From assembly GCF_040215725.1 (NCBI RefSeq), contig NZ_CP157967.1, positions 1,736,001 to 1,800,000 on the forward strand: a DNA stretch of 64,000 nt, written 5' to 3'. Origin of the DNA: Rhizobium sp. ZPR4. Lineage in GTDB: Bacteria; Pseudomonadota; Alphaproteobacteria; Rhizobiales; Rhizobiaceae. The notes beneath the pieces are model-generated. The model did no database searches. It saw only the letters and a program-made list of their open reading frames with translations, and had not been told where the DNA came from. The position numbers were made by a program, and so were the translations under genes. Below are positions 1 to 8,586 of the stretch, in pieces (within the stretch, counting starts at the first letter, position 1; every line of letters starts with the position of its first letter).

Positions 1-569
1 GGCGGTATTTCGCGGTTTTCCTTTGGCGACAGGCCCTTCAGCCAGGCCTTGCGCGCATGAATCCAGATCGCATCGGCGCCCGCATCGAGCACACGCGTCA
101 TCAATTCGGGCAGAGCCTCTTCCGGCTCCTGTTCGTCAACACCGATACGGCATTTCACCGTGACGGGCGCCTTCGACACCGCCTTCATCGCGGCAACGCA
201 GGATGCCACCGTCTCCGGTGTCAGCATCAGGCAGGCGCCGAAGGTGCCTGACTGTACGCGATCGGACGGGCAGCCGACATTCAGGTTGATCTCGTCATAA
301 TGATAGGCTTCAGCAATCCGCACCGCCTCGGCAAGCTTGGCAGGATCGGAGCCACCCAGTTGCAGCGCGACGGGATGCTCGGCGATATCATGCCCCAGCA
401 GCCGGTCGCGCGGCCCGTGAATGATCGCATCGGCCACCACCATCTCGGTATAGAGAAGCGCATGCCGGCTGATCTGCCGGTGCAGGTACCTGCAATGGCG
501 ATCCGTCCAGTCGATCATCGGGGCAACCGCAAAGATCTTGCGGCCATTTTTCAGCGCGTCGCTATACAT
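1..569 (-). CDS. dusA: tRNA-dihydrouridine synthase A (C-terminus outside window)
   Basis: FMN-dependent enzyme that reduces specific uridines in the tRNA D-loop to dihydrouridine. About 189 N-terminal residues are visible, beginning [20 protein letters not shown]; the rest lies beyond the left edge. The FMN-barrel start ([13 protein letters not shown]), the TEMVVADAI segment and the DusA signature [17 protein letters not shown], which contains the catalytic Cys, are all present in the usual order. The ATG at 567-569 follows a GAAAGG-like ribosome site. It is transcribed away from the FAH-family gene, so the 140 bp between them should hold both promoters. The DusA subfamily assignment rests on the GACLM form of the active-site motif. 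Confidence 0.93.
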   Translation of the reverse strand, partial: MYSDALKNGRKIFAVAPMIDWTDRHCRYLHRQISRHALLYTEMVVADAIIHGPRDRLLGHDIAEHPVALQLGGSDPAKLAEAVRIAEAYHYDEINLNVGCPSDRVQSGTFGACLMLTPETVASCVAAMKAVSKAPVTVKCRIGVDEQEPEEALPELMTRVLDAGADAIWIHARKAWLKGLSPKENREIP

Positions 570-707
570 GGGAAACCTTTCTGTCCGCCCTCTACACCAA
601 ATCCCTCAAAAACGCCAGTTTTCGCGGCTGTAACAATAATGCTAGTTTGCCGCACGGAGTCGGACGGCAGCAGCCCTCTGAAAAAGATGAGAGTTTCGAA
701 AGCCCAT

Positions 708-1403
708 ATGAACGCCCCACTAACGACAGTCATTCCACCACCTGCCGCCGTCCTTCTGCCAGTCGAAGGCGAGACCGAGCTTTTTCCCGTGCGCCGCGTC
801 TATTGTGTCGGCCGCAACTATGCCGACCATGCCATCGAGATGGGACATGACCCGAGCCGCGAGCCGCCCTTCTTCTTCCAGAAGAACCCGGACAATCTGC
901 TTGTCTCGAGCGATTTCCCCTATCCTGCCCTGTCGTCGGATGTGCATCACGAAGTGGAGCTTGTCGTGGCGCTGCGCTGCGGCGGCGCGAACATCCCGGT
1001 CGAACAGGCTTTGGATTGCGTCTATGGCTATGGCGTCGGCATCGATTTCACCCGTCGTGATCTGCAGGGCGAAGCCAAGAAGCTCGGCCGCCCCTGGGAA
1101 ATCGGCAAGGCCTTCGATCATTCAGCACCGGTTTCCGCACTCGTTCCCGCTACCCGCGTCGGCCATCCCGACAAGGGCGGCATCTGGCTGATGCGCAATG
1201 GCGAGGCTGCCCAGAGAGGCGATCTCTCCCAGATGATCTGGAAGGTGCCGGAAATCATCGCCGAGCTCTCCAAGCTCTTCACGCTCGCGCCGGGCGATAT
1301 CATCATGACCGGTACGCCGGCCGGCGTCGGCCCAGTTGCACGCGGTGACCGGATCAGCTGCGCCGTCGATGGCGTCGCAAACCTGGTACTGAACGTCGTC
1401 TGA
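708..1403 (+). CDS. Fumarylacetoacetate hydrolase (FAH) family protein
   Basis: Protein of 231 aa from the ATG at 708 (MNAPLTTVIPPP). An in-frame ATG at 687 would add seven residues; 708 is preferred because GAAAG lies a few bases upstream. The FAH fold is shown by RVYCVGRNYADHAIEMGHD, FFFQKNPDN, the metal-binding HHEVELVVAL, GVGIDFTRRD, GRPWEIGKAFD and the terminal GDIIMTGTPAGVGPV. Family members of this size are metal-dependent C-C hydrolases or decarboxylases (acylpyruvases, fumarylpyruvate hydrolases, oxaloacetate decarboxylases). The substrate cannot be read from sequence. The next gene starts 16 bp downstream, so the two are probably co-transcribed. Confidence 0.9.
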   Translation: MNAPLTTVIPPPAAVLLPVEGETELFPVRRVYCVGRNYADHAIEMGHDPSREPPFFFQKNPDNLLVSSDFPYPALSSDVHHEVELVVALRCGGANIPVEQALDCVYGYGVGIDFTRRDLQGEAKKLGRPWEIGKAFDHSAPVSALVPATRVGHPDKGGIWLMRNGEAAQRGDLSQMIWKVPEIIAELSKLFTLAPGDIIMTGTPAGVGPVARGDRISCAVDGVANLVLNVV

Positions 1404-1419
1404 TCGAGGAGAATCGACC

Positions 1420-1950
1420 ATGCCGCTCTATGCCCTCGCAGGCCTGACGCCGAAAACGCCCGGTCCGGACCGATATTGGATCGCACCGGATGCAAGCGTC
1501 ATCGGTAAGGTCGAGATCGGCGAGGATGTCGGCATCTGGTTCGGCTCTGTGCTGCGCGGCGACAATGAACTGATCGCCATAGGCAAGGCGACGAATATTC
1601 AGGAAGGCACGATGATCCACACCGATCCGGCCTTTCCAGTTTCGATCGGCGAAGGCTGCACCATCGGCCATCATGCCATCATCCATGGCTGCACCATCGG
1701 CAACAATTCGCTGATCGGCATGGGGGCAACCATTCTGAACGGCGCGAAGATCGGCAATAATTGCCTGGTCGGCGCCAATGCGCTCGTCACCGAAGGCAAG
1801 GAATTCCCGGATGGCTCCCTGATCGTCGGCGCACCGGCAAGAGCGATCCGCACGCTGGATGAGACGGCAATCGAAGGCCTGCGCCGCTCAGCCCAGCATT
1901 ACGTCGCCAATTGGCAGCGCTTCGCGCGTGATCTTAAAAGATTAGATTAG
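1420..1950 (+). CDS. Gamma-carbonic anhydrase family hexapeptide protein
   Basis: Protein of 176 aa with the left-handed beta-helix hexapeptide repeats of the gamma-carbonic anhydrase/YrdA/PaaY family. Repeats of the form [I/V]GxxxxI run from about residue 25 to 140 (VIGKVEIGEDVGIWFG, TIGHHAIIHGCTIGNN, MGATILNGAKIGNN). The metal-ligand His residues appear in MIHTDP, GHHAIIHG. A short C-terminal helix follows (LDETAIEGLRRSAQHYV). AGGAG is just upstream of the ATG. These proteins are trimeric and bind Zn or Fe; many have weak or no carbonic anhydrase activity, so the reaction is uncertain. The gene for a FAH-family enzyme precedes it by 16 bp. Confidence 0.9.
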   Translation: MPLYALAGLTPKTPGPDRYWIAPDASVIGKVEIGEDVGIWFGSVLRGDNELIAIGKATNIQEGTMIHTDPAFPVSIGEGCTIGHHAIIHGCTIGNNSLIGMGATILNGAKIGNNCLVGANALVTEGKEFPDGSLIVGAPARAIRTLDETAIEGLRRSAQHYVANWQRFARDLKRLD

Positions 1951-1985
1951 AAATTTCTTATAAGAACTTGACCGAGCTTGGAATA

Positions 1986-2002
1986 AGCTGCGGTTCGCAG
2001 CT
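1986..2002. terminator. Stem-loop between convergent genes
   Basis: Perfect 7-bp inverted repeat AGCTGCG / CGCAGCT with a three-base loop, lying between the gamma-carbonic anhydrase gene and zur and touching the zur stop codon. There is no clear T-run on either side. A second perfect palindrome, TTCTTATAAGAA, lies at 1955-1966. Either could end convergent transcripts, but this is weak evidence. Confidence 0.35.
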
Positions 2003-2400
2003 CAGGCCGCGCAATTGGCGCAATGGCCGCGAATTTCGATGGTCGACTTCTCCGCCTTGAACTTTTGCGATTTCAGCCAGTCCATCAGCCGGTGATCGAC
2101 CTCGTGATCGTGGAATTCGATCACCTGGCCGCAGCTTTCGCAGATGGCGAAGGCAACGAGGCCATGGCTGTGGCAATCCTCATGCGGATGCGCACAGGCA
2201 ACGAAGGAGTTGATGCTCTCAAGCCGGTGCACCACGCCATATTCCAGCAACTTGTCCAGCGCGCGATAGACCTGCAGCGGCGCGCGAAAACCCTGATCGC
2301 GCAGCTTGTCGAGAATGGTATAGGCGCTGAGCGGCGCTTCCGCCTTGGTCAGAACATCGAAAACAAGGGACTGGTTCTTGGTGAGCATCGGAGTGGTCAT
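2002..2400 (-). CDS. zur: Zinc uptake regulator Zur (Fur family)
   Basis: Fur-family metalloregulator of 132 aa. An N-terminal winged helix (TKNQSLVFDVLTKAEAPLSA, YTILDKLRDQGFRAPLQVYR) is followed by the metal-binding dimerisation part with HPHEDCHSHG, the Cys pair CESC, HDHEVDH and a C-terminal CANC. The two CxxC pairs form the structural zinc site of the family. Its place as the last gene of znuC-znuB-zur, with an ATGA overlap with znuB, identifies it as Zur rather than Fur or Mur. It should repress znuA, znuCB-zur and the downstream GTPase gene when zinc is sufficient, through the palindromes at 4144-4180 and 5213-5241. Confidence 0.93.
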   Translation of the reverse strand: MTTPMLTKNQSLVFDVLTKAEAPLSAYTILDKLRDQGFRAPLQVYRALDKLLEYGVVHRLESINSFVACAHPHEDCHSHGLVAFAICESCGQVIEFHDHEVDHRLMDWLKSQKFKAEKSTIEIRGHCANCAA

Positions 2401-3224
2401 GATGACTGTCCTCTCTGTTGCGCCGCTGGCGTGCCGGCCCTGCGAACGAGGGGCAGCAGACTGATGATAAACAAGACGAGCGCCGCGACGACGATTGAAG
2501 GCCCGGACGGCGTGTCGTAGCGCAGCGATCCGAAAAGGCCGCCGACAACGGCGATGGCGCCGAGCAGCGAAGCGAAGATCGCCATCGTCTCCGGAGTGGC
2601 GGCAAAGCGGCGCGCCGTGGCGGCGGGAATGATCAGCAGCGCGGTGATAAGCAAAATGCCGACGATCTTCATGGCGATCGCGATTACCACGGCCATCAGC
2701 AGCATGAAGAGCAGCCGCGCTCGCTCCGGCCGCAACCCTTCAGCCTCGGCAAGCTCGGGATTGACCGTCGAGGCCAGCAGCGGCCGCCAAAGCCAGGCGA
2801 TCGCCGCCAGCACGAAGATGCCGCCGCCCCAGATCACCGCGATATCGGACTGGCTGACGGCCAGGATGTCGCCGAAGAGGAAGGCGATGAGATCGATCCG
2901 CACCCAGCTCATGAAAGCGACGATAACCAGGCCGATCGCGAGCGTCGCATGCGAGAGAATACCGAGCAGCGCATCCGCCGAAAGCGCCTGCCGCCGCTGC
3001 AGGAAGAGCAGCAGGATCGAGACGAGCGCTGCGACCGCGAAGACGGACAGCGTGAGATTCAGTTGAAAAAGCAGCGACAGCGCCACGCCGAGCAATGCCG
3101 AATGCGAGATCGTATCGCCGAAATAGGCCATGCGACGCCAGATGATGAAGCAGCCGAGCGGCCCAGTCGTCAGCGCTAGTCCAACGCCGGCCACGACGGC
3201 GCGCAGGAAGAAATCGTCAAACAT
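2397..3224 (-). CDS. znuB: Zinc ABC transporter permease ZnuB
   Basis: Integral membrane permease of 275 aa, ABC-3 (metal) family. It starts MFDDFFLRAVVAGVGLAL; about eight hydrophobic segments are visible, with the conserved WRRMAYFGDTISHSALLG near residue 30 and a central ADALLGILSH. An upstream in-frame extension exists but it is His/Met-rich read-through of znuC sequence, and the family begins at the MFDD start. The gene overlaps znuC by 8 bp and zur by 4 bp, so the three are translationally coupled. With ZnuA and ZnuC it imports Zn(II) across the inner membrane. Confidence 0.95.
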   Translation of the reverse strand: MFDDFFLRAVVAGVGLALTTGPLGCFIIWRRMAYFGDTISHSALLGVALSLLFQLNLTLSVFAVAALVSILLLFLQRRQALSADALLGILSHATLAIGLVIVAFMSWVRIDLIAFLFGDILAVSQSDIAVIWGGGIFVLAAIAWLWRPLLASTVNPELAEAEGLRPERARLLFMLLMAVVIAIAMKIVGILLITALLIIPAATARRFAATPETMAIFASLLGAIAVVGGLFGSLRYDTPSGPSIVVAALVLFIISLLPLVRRAGTPAAQQRGQSS

Positions 3225-4104
3225 GACGCTCTCCCTCGGCATGGCCATGGCCGTGATGATGATCATCGTGATCGTGGTGATGATCGCTATGCTCATGATG
3301 GTGGTGGCCGTCATCGGCATGGCAGTGATCCGTGATCGAGCCGTCCGCGTGCTGCACGCGTCCATCAGGCAGATGCGTGTGATCGTGATGATGGCTGTAG
3401 ATCGCAAGCGACTGCGCTGCTCGCGTGCCGAACAGCTTCACATATTCGGGGCTCTGGCTGACGGTCTGCGGCGTGCCGCGGCAGCAGACATGACCGTTCA
3501 GGCAAACCACTGTATCGGTCGCCGCCATGACGACATGCAAATCATGCGAAATCAACAGGATGCCGCAACCCGATGTATTCCGGATCGACTTGATGAGATC
3601 GTAAAGCGCGATCTCGCCGTTGAAATCGACTCCCTGTACAGGCTCGTCAAGAACAAGCAGATCGGGCTTGCGGGCGATGGCGCGCGCCAAGAGCGCCCGC
3701 TGGAACTCGCCGCCGGAAAGATGCTGCACCTCTGCTTTCGCAAGATGGGCAATGCCGACCGACTCCAAAGCGCCGATCAGCTCGCGTTCCGACAAAGGTC
3801 CCGTCAGCGTCATCAAGCGCTGCACGCTAAGCGGCAAGGTCCAATCGATGGCAAGCTTCTGCGGGACATAGCCGACCTTGAGGCCGGCAATGCGATCGAC
3901 ACGCCCTTCATCCGGCTTCAGCACACCGATCGCTGCTTTGGCGCTGGTGGATTTGCCGGAGCCGTTCGGGCCGATCAGGGTGACGATCTCGCCGCGACTG
4001 ACGGAAAAATCGACGCCGCGCACCAGCCAGCGGCCTCCGCGACGGACGCCGACATCATGGAGCGACACCAGCGGCCGGCTCTTGCTGTCGATGGAAGAAA
4101 GCAT
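3217..4104 (-). CDS. znuC: Zinc ABC transporter ATPase ZnuC
   Basis: ABC ATPase of 295 aa from the ATG at 4104 (MLSSIDSKSRPLVSLHD); GGAAA sits upstream. Walker A is GPNGSGKST, the signature LSGGEFQR, Walker B LLVLDEPVQGVD and the H-loop ISHD. After the core (about residue 235) there is a long His/Asp-rich tail with about twenty His residues in the last sixty, typical of rhizobial ZnuC and likely to bind zinc. First gene of znuC-znuB-zur, divergent from znuA with putative Zur palindromes between them. Confidence 0.95.
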   Translation of the reverse strand: MLSSIDSKSRPLVSLHDVGVRRGGRWLVRGVDFSVSRGEIVTLIGPNGSGKSTSAKAAIGVLKPDEGRVDRIAGLKVGYVPQKLAIDWTLPLSVQRLMTLTGPLSERELIGALESVGIAHLAKAEVQHLSGGEFQRALLARAIARKPDLLVLDEPVQGVDFNGEIALYDLIKSIRNTSGCGILLISHDLHVVMAATDTVVCLNGHVCCRGTPQTVSQSPEYVKLFGTRAAQSLAIYSHHHDHTHLPDGRVQHADGSITDHCHADDGHHHHEHSDHHHDHDDHHHGHGHAEGERHV

Positions 4105-4143
4105 GAAATTTCCAATTGCACTATTGCGCCATGCTATCGCACA

Positions 4144-4180
4144 CGTTATAGCATAACGCAATTGATGTAATAACATAACA
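4144..4180. promoter_or_regulatory. Putative Zur operators in the znuC-znuA divergent promoter
   Basis: Two AT-rich dyads lie in the 100 bp between znuC and znuA. The first is a perfect inverted repeat, CGTTAT-AGC-ATAACG (4144-4158). The second is TGTAAT-AAC-ATAACA (4166-4180) with one mismatch. Both have six-base arms around three bases, like the dyad upstream of the GTPase gene at 5223-5241. Their position in front of zinc-uptake genes next to zur makes Zur the expected ligand. Confidence 0.7.
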
Positions 4181-4204
4181 GACCCATTCAAGGGCATTTA
4201 TCGC

Positions 4205-5173
4205 ATGAACGCAGCAAAAGCCTTTCTTCCCGTCGCCGCCTCCCTTCTCCTCTCAGGTCTGCTTGTGAGCACGGCTGCCACCGCGGCCGACGCCCCGCGC
4301 GTGGTCGTCTCCATCAAACCCATCCATTCGCTGGTCGCCGCGATCATGCAAGGGGTCGGGACGCCGGATCTGATCGTCGATGGCGCCGCCTCGCCGCACA
4401 CTTACGCGTTCAAGCCGTCGAATGCCCGCAGCCTCCAGCAGGCACAAGTGGTCTTCTGGGTCGGACCGGGCATGGAAGCCTTCCTGCAGAAGCCGCTCGC
4501 CTCTCTCGGCGCCAACGCCACCGTCGTCGAGCTCGATGACGCACCGGGCATCACCAAACTCAAGTTCCGCGAAGGCGGCGCTTTCGAACCGCATGACGAC
4601 GGCGACGAGCATGATACCGGTGACGATCACGCCCATGGCCATGATCACGGCGAGTTCGACACCCATCTCTGGCTGGATCCCCATAACGCCAAGGCGATGG
4701 TTGCGGAAATCACGACCTCGCTGGTTGCCGCCGATCCCGCCAATGCGCTCACCTATGAAGCAAACCAGAAAGCGCTGAACGACAAGCTTGACGCCCTGGA
4801 TACGGAAATCGCCACCACGGTTGCTCCGGTGAAGGACAAGCCCTTCATCGTCTTTCATGATGCCTACCAGTATTTCGAGCATCGCTACGGCGTGCGCGTC
4901 TCAGGCTCGATCACCGTCAGCCCTGAAACCATTCCGGGCGCACAGCGCGTCGCGGAAATCCATAGCAAGGTCGCAGATCTCGGTGCGACCTGCGTCTTTG
5001 CCGAGCCGCAATTCGAGCCGAAGCTGGTCAATGTGGTGCTGGAGGGCACATCGGCAAAGTCGGGCGTCCTCGACCCGGAGGCCGCAACGCTGCCGCAGGG
5101 ACCGGATCTATATTTCGACCTGATGCGCGGTATCGCAAGTTCCCTGAAAACCTGCCTTTCAGCGCAAGGCTGA
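4205..5173 (+). CDS. znuA: Zinc ABC transporter substrate-binding protein ZnuA
   Basis: Periplasmic zinc-binding protein of 322 aa. A Sec signal peptide is clear (MNAAKAFLPVAASLLLSGLL, cleavage near ATAAD, about residue 28). The cluster A-I fold shows VVVSIKPIHSLVAAIM with the first ligand His, then SPHTYAFKPS, and a His/Asp-rich charged loop near residues 130-150 ending in FDTHLWLDPHNA. Later come VFHDAYQYFEHRYG and FAEPQFEPK. The His-rich loop between ligands is the hallmark of ZnuA over manganese-binding homologues. It is divergent from znuC and ends in a rho-independent terminator at 5184-5212. Confidence 0.95.
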   Translation: MNAAKAFLPVAASLLLSGLLVSTAATAADAPRVVVSIKPIHSLVAAIMQGVGTPDLIVDGAASPHTYAFKPSNARSLQQAQVVFWVGPGMEAFLQKPLASLGANATVVELDDAPGITKLKFREGGAFEPHDDGDEHDTGDDHAHGHDHGEFDTHLWLDPHNAKAMVAEITTSLVAADPANALTYEANQKALNDKLDALDTEIATTVAPVKDKPFIVFHDAYQYFEHRYGVRVSGSITVSPETIPGAQRVAEIHSKVADLGATCVFAEPQFEPKLVNVVLEGTSAKSGVLDPEAATLPQGPDLYFDLMRGIASSLKTCLSAQG

Positions 5174-5183
5174 ACATCTCCGA

Positions 5184-5212
5184 AAAAAAGCGAGCGCCTT
5201 GTTCGCTTTTTT
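5184..5212 (+). terminator. Rho-independent terminator of znuA
   Basis: Stem AAAAAAGCGA / TCGCTTTTTT with a nine-base loop, starting 10 bp after the znuA stop and ending in a T-run. The flanking A-run could let it work from the minus strand too. It lies directly before the palindromes of the next promoter. Confidence 0.8.
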
Positions 5213-5241
5213 CATTACAATAAATGTAATGATATTACATT
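5213..5241. promoter_or_regulatory. Overlapping palindromes, putative Zur box
   Basis: Two overlapping dyads lie 15-44 bp before the GTPase start. The first is CATTACA-AATAA-TGTAATG (5213-5231). The second is a perfect 19-bp inverted repeat AATGTAAT-GAT-ATTACATT (5223-5241). The second has the same spacing as the dyads at znuA/znuC. They give the downstream COG0523 GTPase its own zinc-responsive promoter after the znuA terminator. Confidence 0.7.
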
Positions 5242-5256
5242 ACAAAAAAGGTTGCC

Positions 5257-6462
5257 ATGAACAAGAAGCTCCCAGTCACCGTCCTCTCCGGTTTTCTCGG
5301 CGCGGGCAAGACGACACTACTCAACCATATCCTCAACAATCGAGAAGGTTTGCGCGTTGCCGTGATCGTCAACGATATGAGCGAAGTGAACATCGATGCG
5401 GCGCTGGTGCGCGACGGAGGCGCCAATCTCTCCCGCACGGAGGAGCAGCTTGTAGAGATGACCAATGGCTGCATCTGTTGCACGCTGCGCGACGACCTGC
5501 TGAAGGAAGTCCGGCAACTCGCAGAGCAGGATCGTTTCGACTACCTGCTGATCGAATCGACCGGCATCGCCGAGCCCTTGCCCGTCGCCACCACTTTCGA
5601 GTTCCGCGATGAGGGCGGCAACAGCCTTTCGGATGTCTCCCGGCTCGATACGATGGTGACCGTGGTGGACGCAGCCAACCTTCTTGCCGACTATGGGTCG
5701 ACGGATTTTCTTGCCGATCGCGGAGAAACTGCCGGCGATGGCGACAACAGGACCATAGTCGACCTGCTGGTTGAGCAGATCGAATTTGCCGATGTCGTCA
5801 TTCTGAACAAGGTCGGCTCGGCAACGGCTGAGCAACGCGACGCAGCTCGCAAGATCATTGTCGGCCTCAATCCCGATGCGCGGCTCATCGAAGCCGACTT
5901 CGGCGCAGTGGAGCCAGCCGAGGTTCTCGGCACCGGTCGTTTCGACATCGATCGCGCCGAAACCCATCCGCTCTGGTACAAGGAATTGCACGGCTTCAAG
6001 GATCACGTTCCCGAAACCGAGGAATATGGCATCCGCTCCTTCGTCTATCGCGCGAAGAAACCCTTCGATCCACTTAGGTTCCAGGGCTTTCTCAATCGCT
6101 CATGGCCGGGCGTCGTCCGCGCCAAGGGCTTCTTCTGGCTCGCCACTCGACCCTATTACGTCGGAGAGATGAGCCAGGCCGGCGCGCTTGTCCGCACGAG
6201 CAAGATGGGCCTCTGGTGGGCAGCCGTTCCCCAGGACCAATGGCCGCGCGATCCGGGCTTCAAGCGCGCTCTGGCGCCCTATCTTGACCCGATCTGGGGT
6301 GACCGCCGCCAGGAGCTGGTGTTCATCGGCGCCGATCCGATGAGCGAGCAGCAGATCACGGCAGAATTGGATGCCTGCCTGGTCGAGGCTGACCGCTTCA
6401 CGCCGGAACGTTGGCGAGATCTGCCCGATCCATTCGCCAGCTGGAACAGACCGGCAGCATGA
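5257..6462 (+). CDS. COG0523 (CobW-family) zinc-responsive GTPase metallochaperone
   Basis: G3E-family P-loop GTPase of 401 aa. Walker A is [14 protein letters not shown], the metal-binding CxCC motif is [12 protein letters not shown], the switch region is [13 protein letters not shown], and the guanine-specificity NKVG is near residue 190. A CobW C-terminal domain follows (from about residue 260, [16 protein letters not shown]). It differs clearly from the cobW gene at 27241-28290. With palindromes like those of znuA just upstream, it fits the Zur-regulated group (ZigA/ZagA/YciC type) that is thought to deliver zinc to client proteins under zinc limitation. The client is unknown. Its stop overlaps the start of a 60-aa Cys-containing protein. 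Confidence 0.9.
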   Translation: MNKKLPVTVLSGFLGAGKTTLLNHILNNREGLRVAVIVNDMSEVNIDAALVRDGGANLSRTEEQLVEMTNGCICCTLRDDLLKEVRQLAEQDRFDYLLIESTGIAEPLPVATTFEFRDEGGNSLSDVSRLDTMVTVVDAANLLADYGSTDFLADRGETAGDGDNRTIVDLLVEQIEFADVVILNKVGSATAEQRDAARKIIVGLNPDARLIEADFGAVEPAEVLGTGRFDIDRAETHPLWYKELHGFKDHVPETEEYGIRSFVYRAKKPFDPLRFQGFLNRSWPGVVRAKGFFWLATRPYYVGEMSQAGALVRTSKMGLWWAAVPQDQWPRDPGFKRALAPYLDPIWGDRRQELVFIGADPMSEQQITAELDACLVEADRFTPERWRDLPDPFASWNRPAA

Positions 6463-6641
6463 AAAAGCCGAAGGTAATCAGATTCCGCTGTCATTGCTTC
6501 GAATGCAGCACCGATAACGAACAGTCGGACGATAGATCGCAGTTCGATACGGTCGAAACGGATCGAGACAGCGCAAAATCAGGCGAAGCCGACCTTCGCC
6601 CAATGTCCGACATGATTGGAAAACTGCTATTTGGGGCCTGA
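6459..6641 (+). CDS. Small Cys-containing protein coupled to the zinc GTPase
   Basis: Reading frame of 60 aa whose ATG overlaps the stop of the GTPase gene (ATGA), suggesting translational coupling. The N-terminus is basic and then holds a CHCFEC cluster (residues 11-16: C, H, C, C), which could bind a metal. The remainder is acidic and Ser/Asp-rich, with a hydrophobic C-terminus (MIGKLLFGA). No family is recognised. It could be a zinc-limitation peptide, a degenerate frame or a spurious call. Base use at third positions is less GC-rich than in its neighbours. A hairpin at 6635-6656 follows directly. Confidence 0.5.
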   Translation: MKKPKVIRFRCHCFECSTDNEQSDDRSQFDTVETDRDSAKSGEADLRPMSDMIGKLLFGA

Positions 6642-6656
6642 ACGCGAGTTCAGGCC
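6635..6656. terminator. Bidirectional hairpin between convergent genes
   Basis: Perfect 9-bp inverted repeat GGCCTGAAC-GCGA-GTTCAGGCC. It contains the stop codons of both the 60-aa gene (plus) and the PAS gene (minus). There is no long T-run, so termination is likely but not certain. Confidence 0.5.
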
Positions 6657-7396
6657 ACCAGCATGCCTGCGGGAACGGCGATGATCTCGTGCATCACGAG
6701 CAAGGCGCCGATCACTTCCGTTTTGGCGCGCAACGGCGTCATGGTGCAGTGAAATACCTTGCCGGGTTCGATCTGGCGATAGGAGGGATAAAGGCACTCC
6801 ACCTTCTCCCCGGTTAAGCAGGCATCGAGCTTCGCCTTCAGGCTGCTTTCGAAATCTTCCGCACCGACGAATTCCGAGATGTGACGTCCCACGAGTTCCA
6901 TCGGCTTCGACTTCAGAAACTCCGCGTTGGCGGCATTGCTGTAGAGGTAGCGATAATCCCGCGTGACGACGGCAACACGATCGGGGAGGCTGTCGAGGAT
7001 GACATCATTCAGGACGCTCCCTTCTTCGAAGCCGAACGCATCGTCGCGATCGACCTTCTCGCTTGAAAAGGCCCTAAGAACTTCGCCCGCCGCTTCGTTA
7101 GCGCCGCCGAAATAACGATCGATCAGCACCGAAAGCGATGCAGAATTGCGCATCACTCGCGAGCGATCATCCGATTCTTCCCGGATGAGATTGTTCATGA
7201 ACTGGAGCTGCATGTAAATTTCAAGCAGACTCGTTGCCTTATAAGCCAGAATAGCCGCGATAAGTGGCTCCAATTCGCGATCAAGTGAAGCTACAAGCTC
7301 ATCATCGCCAAGTTTTATCGCACGCTGAATCTGATTACATTTCGTGGAGAAGGCATGAAAGAGTGCCAGCAAAATTGCCCTCCTGTCCCAGAACAT
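6650..7396 (-). CDS. PAS domain-containing protein
   Basis: Protein of 248 aa. The N-terminal 130 residues are helical, with a globin-sensor-like pattern (HAFSTKCNQIQRAIKLGDDE, IYMQLQFMNNLIREESDD) that I cannot assign. A PAS domain covers about residues 135-240 (ILDSLPDRVAVVTRDYRYLY, NAANAEFL, LVGRHISEFVG, PLRAKTEVIGALLVMHEI). There is no kinase, GGDEF or DNA-binding output domain, so it may sense a ligand and signal by protein contact. The ATG at 7396 is followed upstream by about 250 bp without another gene. Confidence 0.75.
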   Translation of the reverse strand: MFWDRRAILLALFHAFSTKCNQIQRAIKLGDDELVASLDRELEPLIAAILAYKATSLLEIYMQLQFMNNLIREESDDRSRVMRNSASLSVLIDRYFGGANEAAGEVLRAFSSEKVDRDDAFGFEEGSVLNDVILDSLPDRVAVVTRDYRYLYSNAANAEFLKSKPMELVGRHISEFVGAEDFESSLKAKLDACLTGEKVECLYPSYRQIEPGKVFHCTMTPLRAKTEVIGALLVMHEIIAVPAGMLVA

Positions 7397-7644
7397 AACA
7401 GGACGCAGGGGCCTCGTTTCCCGGCGTTGCCATGCCCAAGGATATTCAGCTTGGTGTCCGCTTTCTCACCAAACTTTCTGTATTGTGAATTAACATGACT
7501 TACCCCCACTTTCAATCCAGATGAGCGGAAGTTCTCGGGAAAGGAGAACTTTCTGAAATGCAAGGCTTACTGGGCGTAATGACTGCATGAAGACCGGATG
7601 CAAATATACATGCAGAACTGTCTGTAACGCGCCGAAATGGATGC

Positions 7645-8586
7645 CTAGAAAACGCTCTTCTTGATATTCCAGCGGTCATGATACCAGAGCCACTGTTCGG
7701 GGTTTTCCCGCACCCAGCTCTCGACCTTGTCGTTCAGCATCTGTGCCGTTGCGGTCAGATCGAGACCGCCGGCTTCGTTGCGCGGCATTTCGAGCTTCGG
7801 CTCGATCTCCAGCCGGTAGCGATTGTTCGGTAGGCGGATGCAGCGGGCCGGATAAACCTCGCAATTGAACTGACGCACGAGCTTCGGCAGCAGCGGATTG
7901 GTTTTCACGTCCCTGCCGAAGAACAAGGTCTTCAAACCCTTACGGAATTTCTGGTCGACCAGCACGCCGACGCCGCGACCTGCCTCCAGCTCGCGCGCCA
8001 GGCTGAACGACGAGCCGGCATGGGAGGGCACGAGATTGCCCATGCGCTTGGCGCGAAAGTCGAAAACCTTCTGAGCGACATAGGGATTGTTCGGCGGGCG
8101 AAAGAGCACCGTCACCTTCAGACCGAAGGCGGCGCCGGCAACCGGCAGCAGCTCGAAATTACCGGTATGCCCGGTAAAGACGATGAAGGGCCGTGGATTG
8201 TCCCTGAGGTCAAGGAAGAGAGGGATGCCCGAAACTTCGATGCGGCCCGGCTTGTCGCTATGGGGATCGAAGTCGAAAAGCCGGTCGAGAAAGACGTATT
8301 CCGCCGCCAGCCGGCCCATATTGCCCCAGCTTGCGCGCGCAATTTCCTCGATCTCCGCCTCGCTCTTTTCCGGAAAGGCATTGCGCAGATTGGTCAGCAT
8401 CAATTGATGCCGGCGCATGCGCGGACCGATCTTTCGGGTCAGCCGATCGGCGAAATTGATGCCCGCATCAGCCGGAAACAGCTTCAGGAAATTCAGAAAT
8501 CCGAAAATGAACTGCGCCACCAGCCACTGCTGGAAATTTCTGAGCGCAAGGACGATCCGGGTGATGAAGAGCTTCACGCGGCTCAA
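7645..8586 (-). CDS. lpxXL: Lipid A very-long-chain acyltransferase LpxXL
   Basis: LpxL/HtrB-family acyltransferase of 313 aa. An N-terminal membrane anchor (VAQFIFGFLNFLKLFPADAG) is followed by the catalytic HX4E motif in FTGHTGNFELLP (about residue 140) and the acyl-transfer core (VLFRPPNNPYV, GVLVDQKFRKGLKTLFFGR). As the last gene of the acpXL cluster it should move the 27-hydroxyoctacosanoyl group from AcpXL to lipid A. The reading starts with TTG (TTGA overlap with the dehydrogenase stop); a GTG three codons on is an alternative start. Confidence 0.92.
   Translation of the reverse strand: MSRVKLFITRIVLALRNFQQWLVAQFIFGFLNFLKLFPADAGINFADRLTRKIGPRMRRHQLMLTNLRNAFPEKSEAEIEEIARASWGNMGRLAAEYVFLDRLFDFDPHSDKPGRIEVSGIPLFLDLRDNPRPFIVFTGHTGNFELLPVAGAAFGLKVTVLFRPPNNPYVAQKVFDFRAKRMGNLVPSHAGSSFSLARELEAGRGVGVLVDQKFRKGLKTLFFGRDVKTNPLLPKLVRQFNCEVYPARCIRLPNNRYRLEIEPKLEMPRNEAGGLDLTATAQMLNDKVESWVRENPEQWLWYHDRWNIKKSVF

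Noticed and set aside
300..707. N-terminal extension of the FAH-family protein to position 300
   Set aside because: The extension overlaps dusA on the other strand and has no FAH-family character; the family begins near residue 1 of the 708 start.
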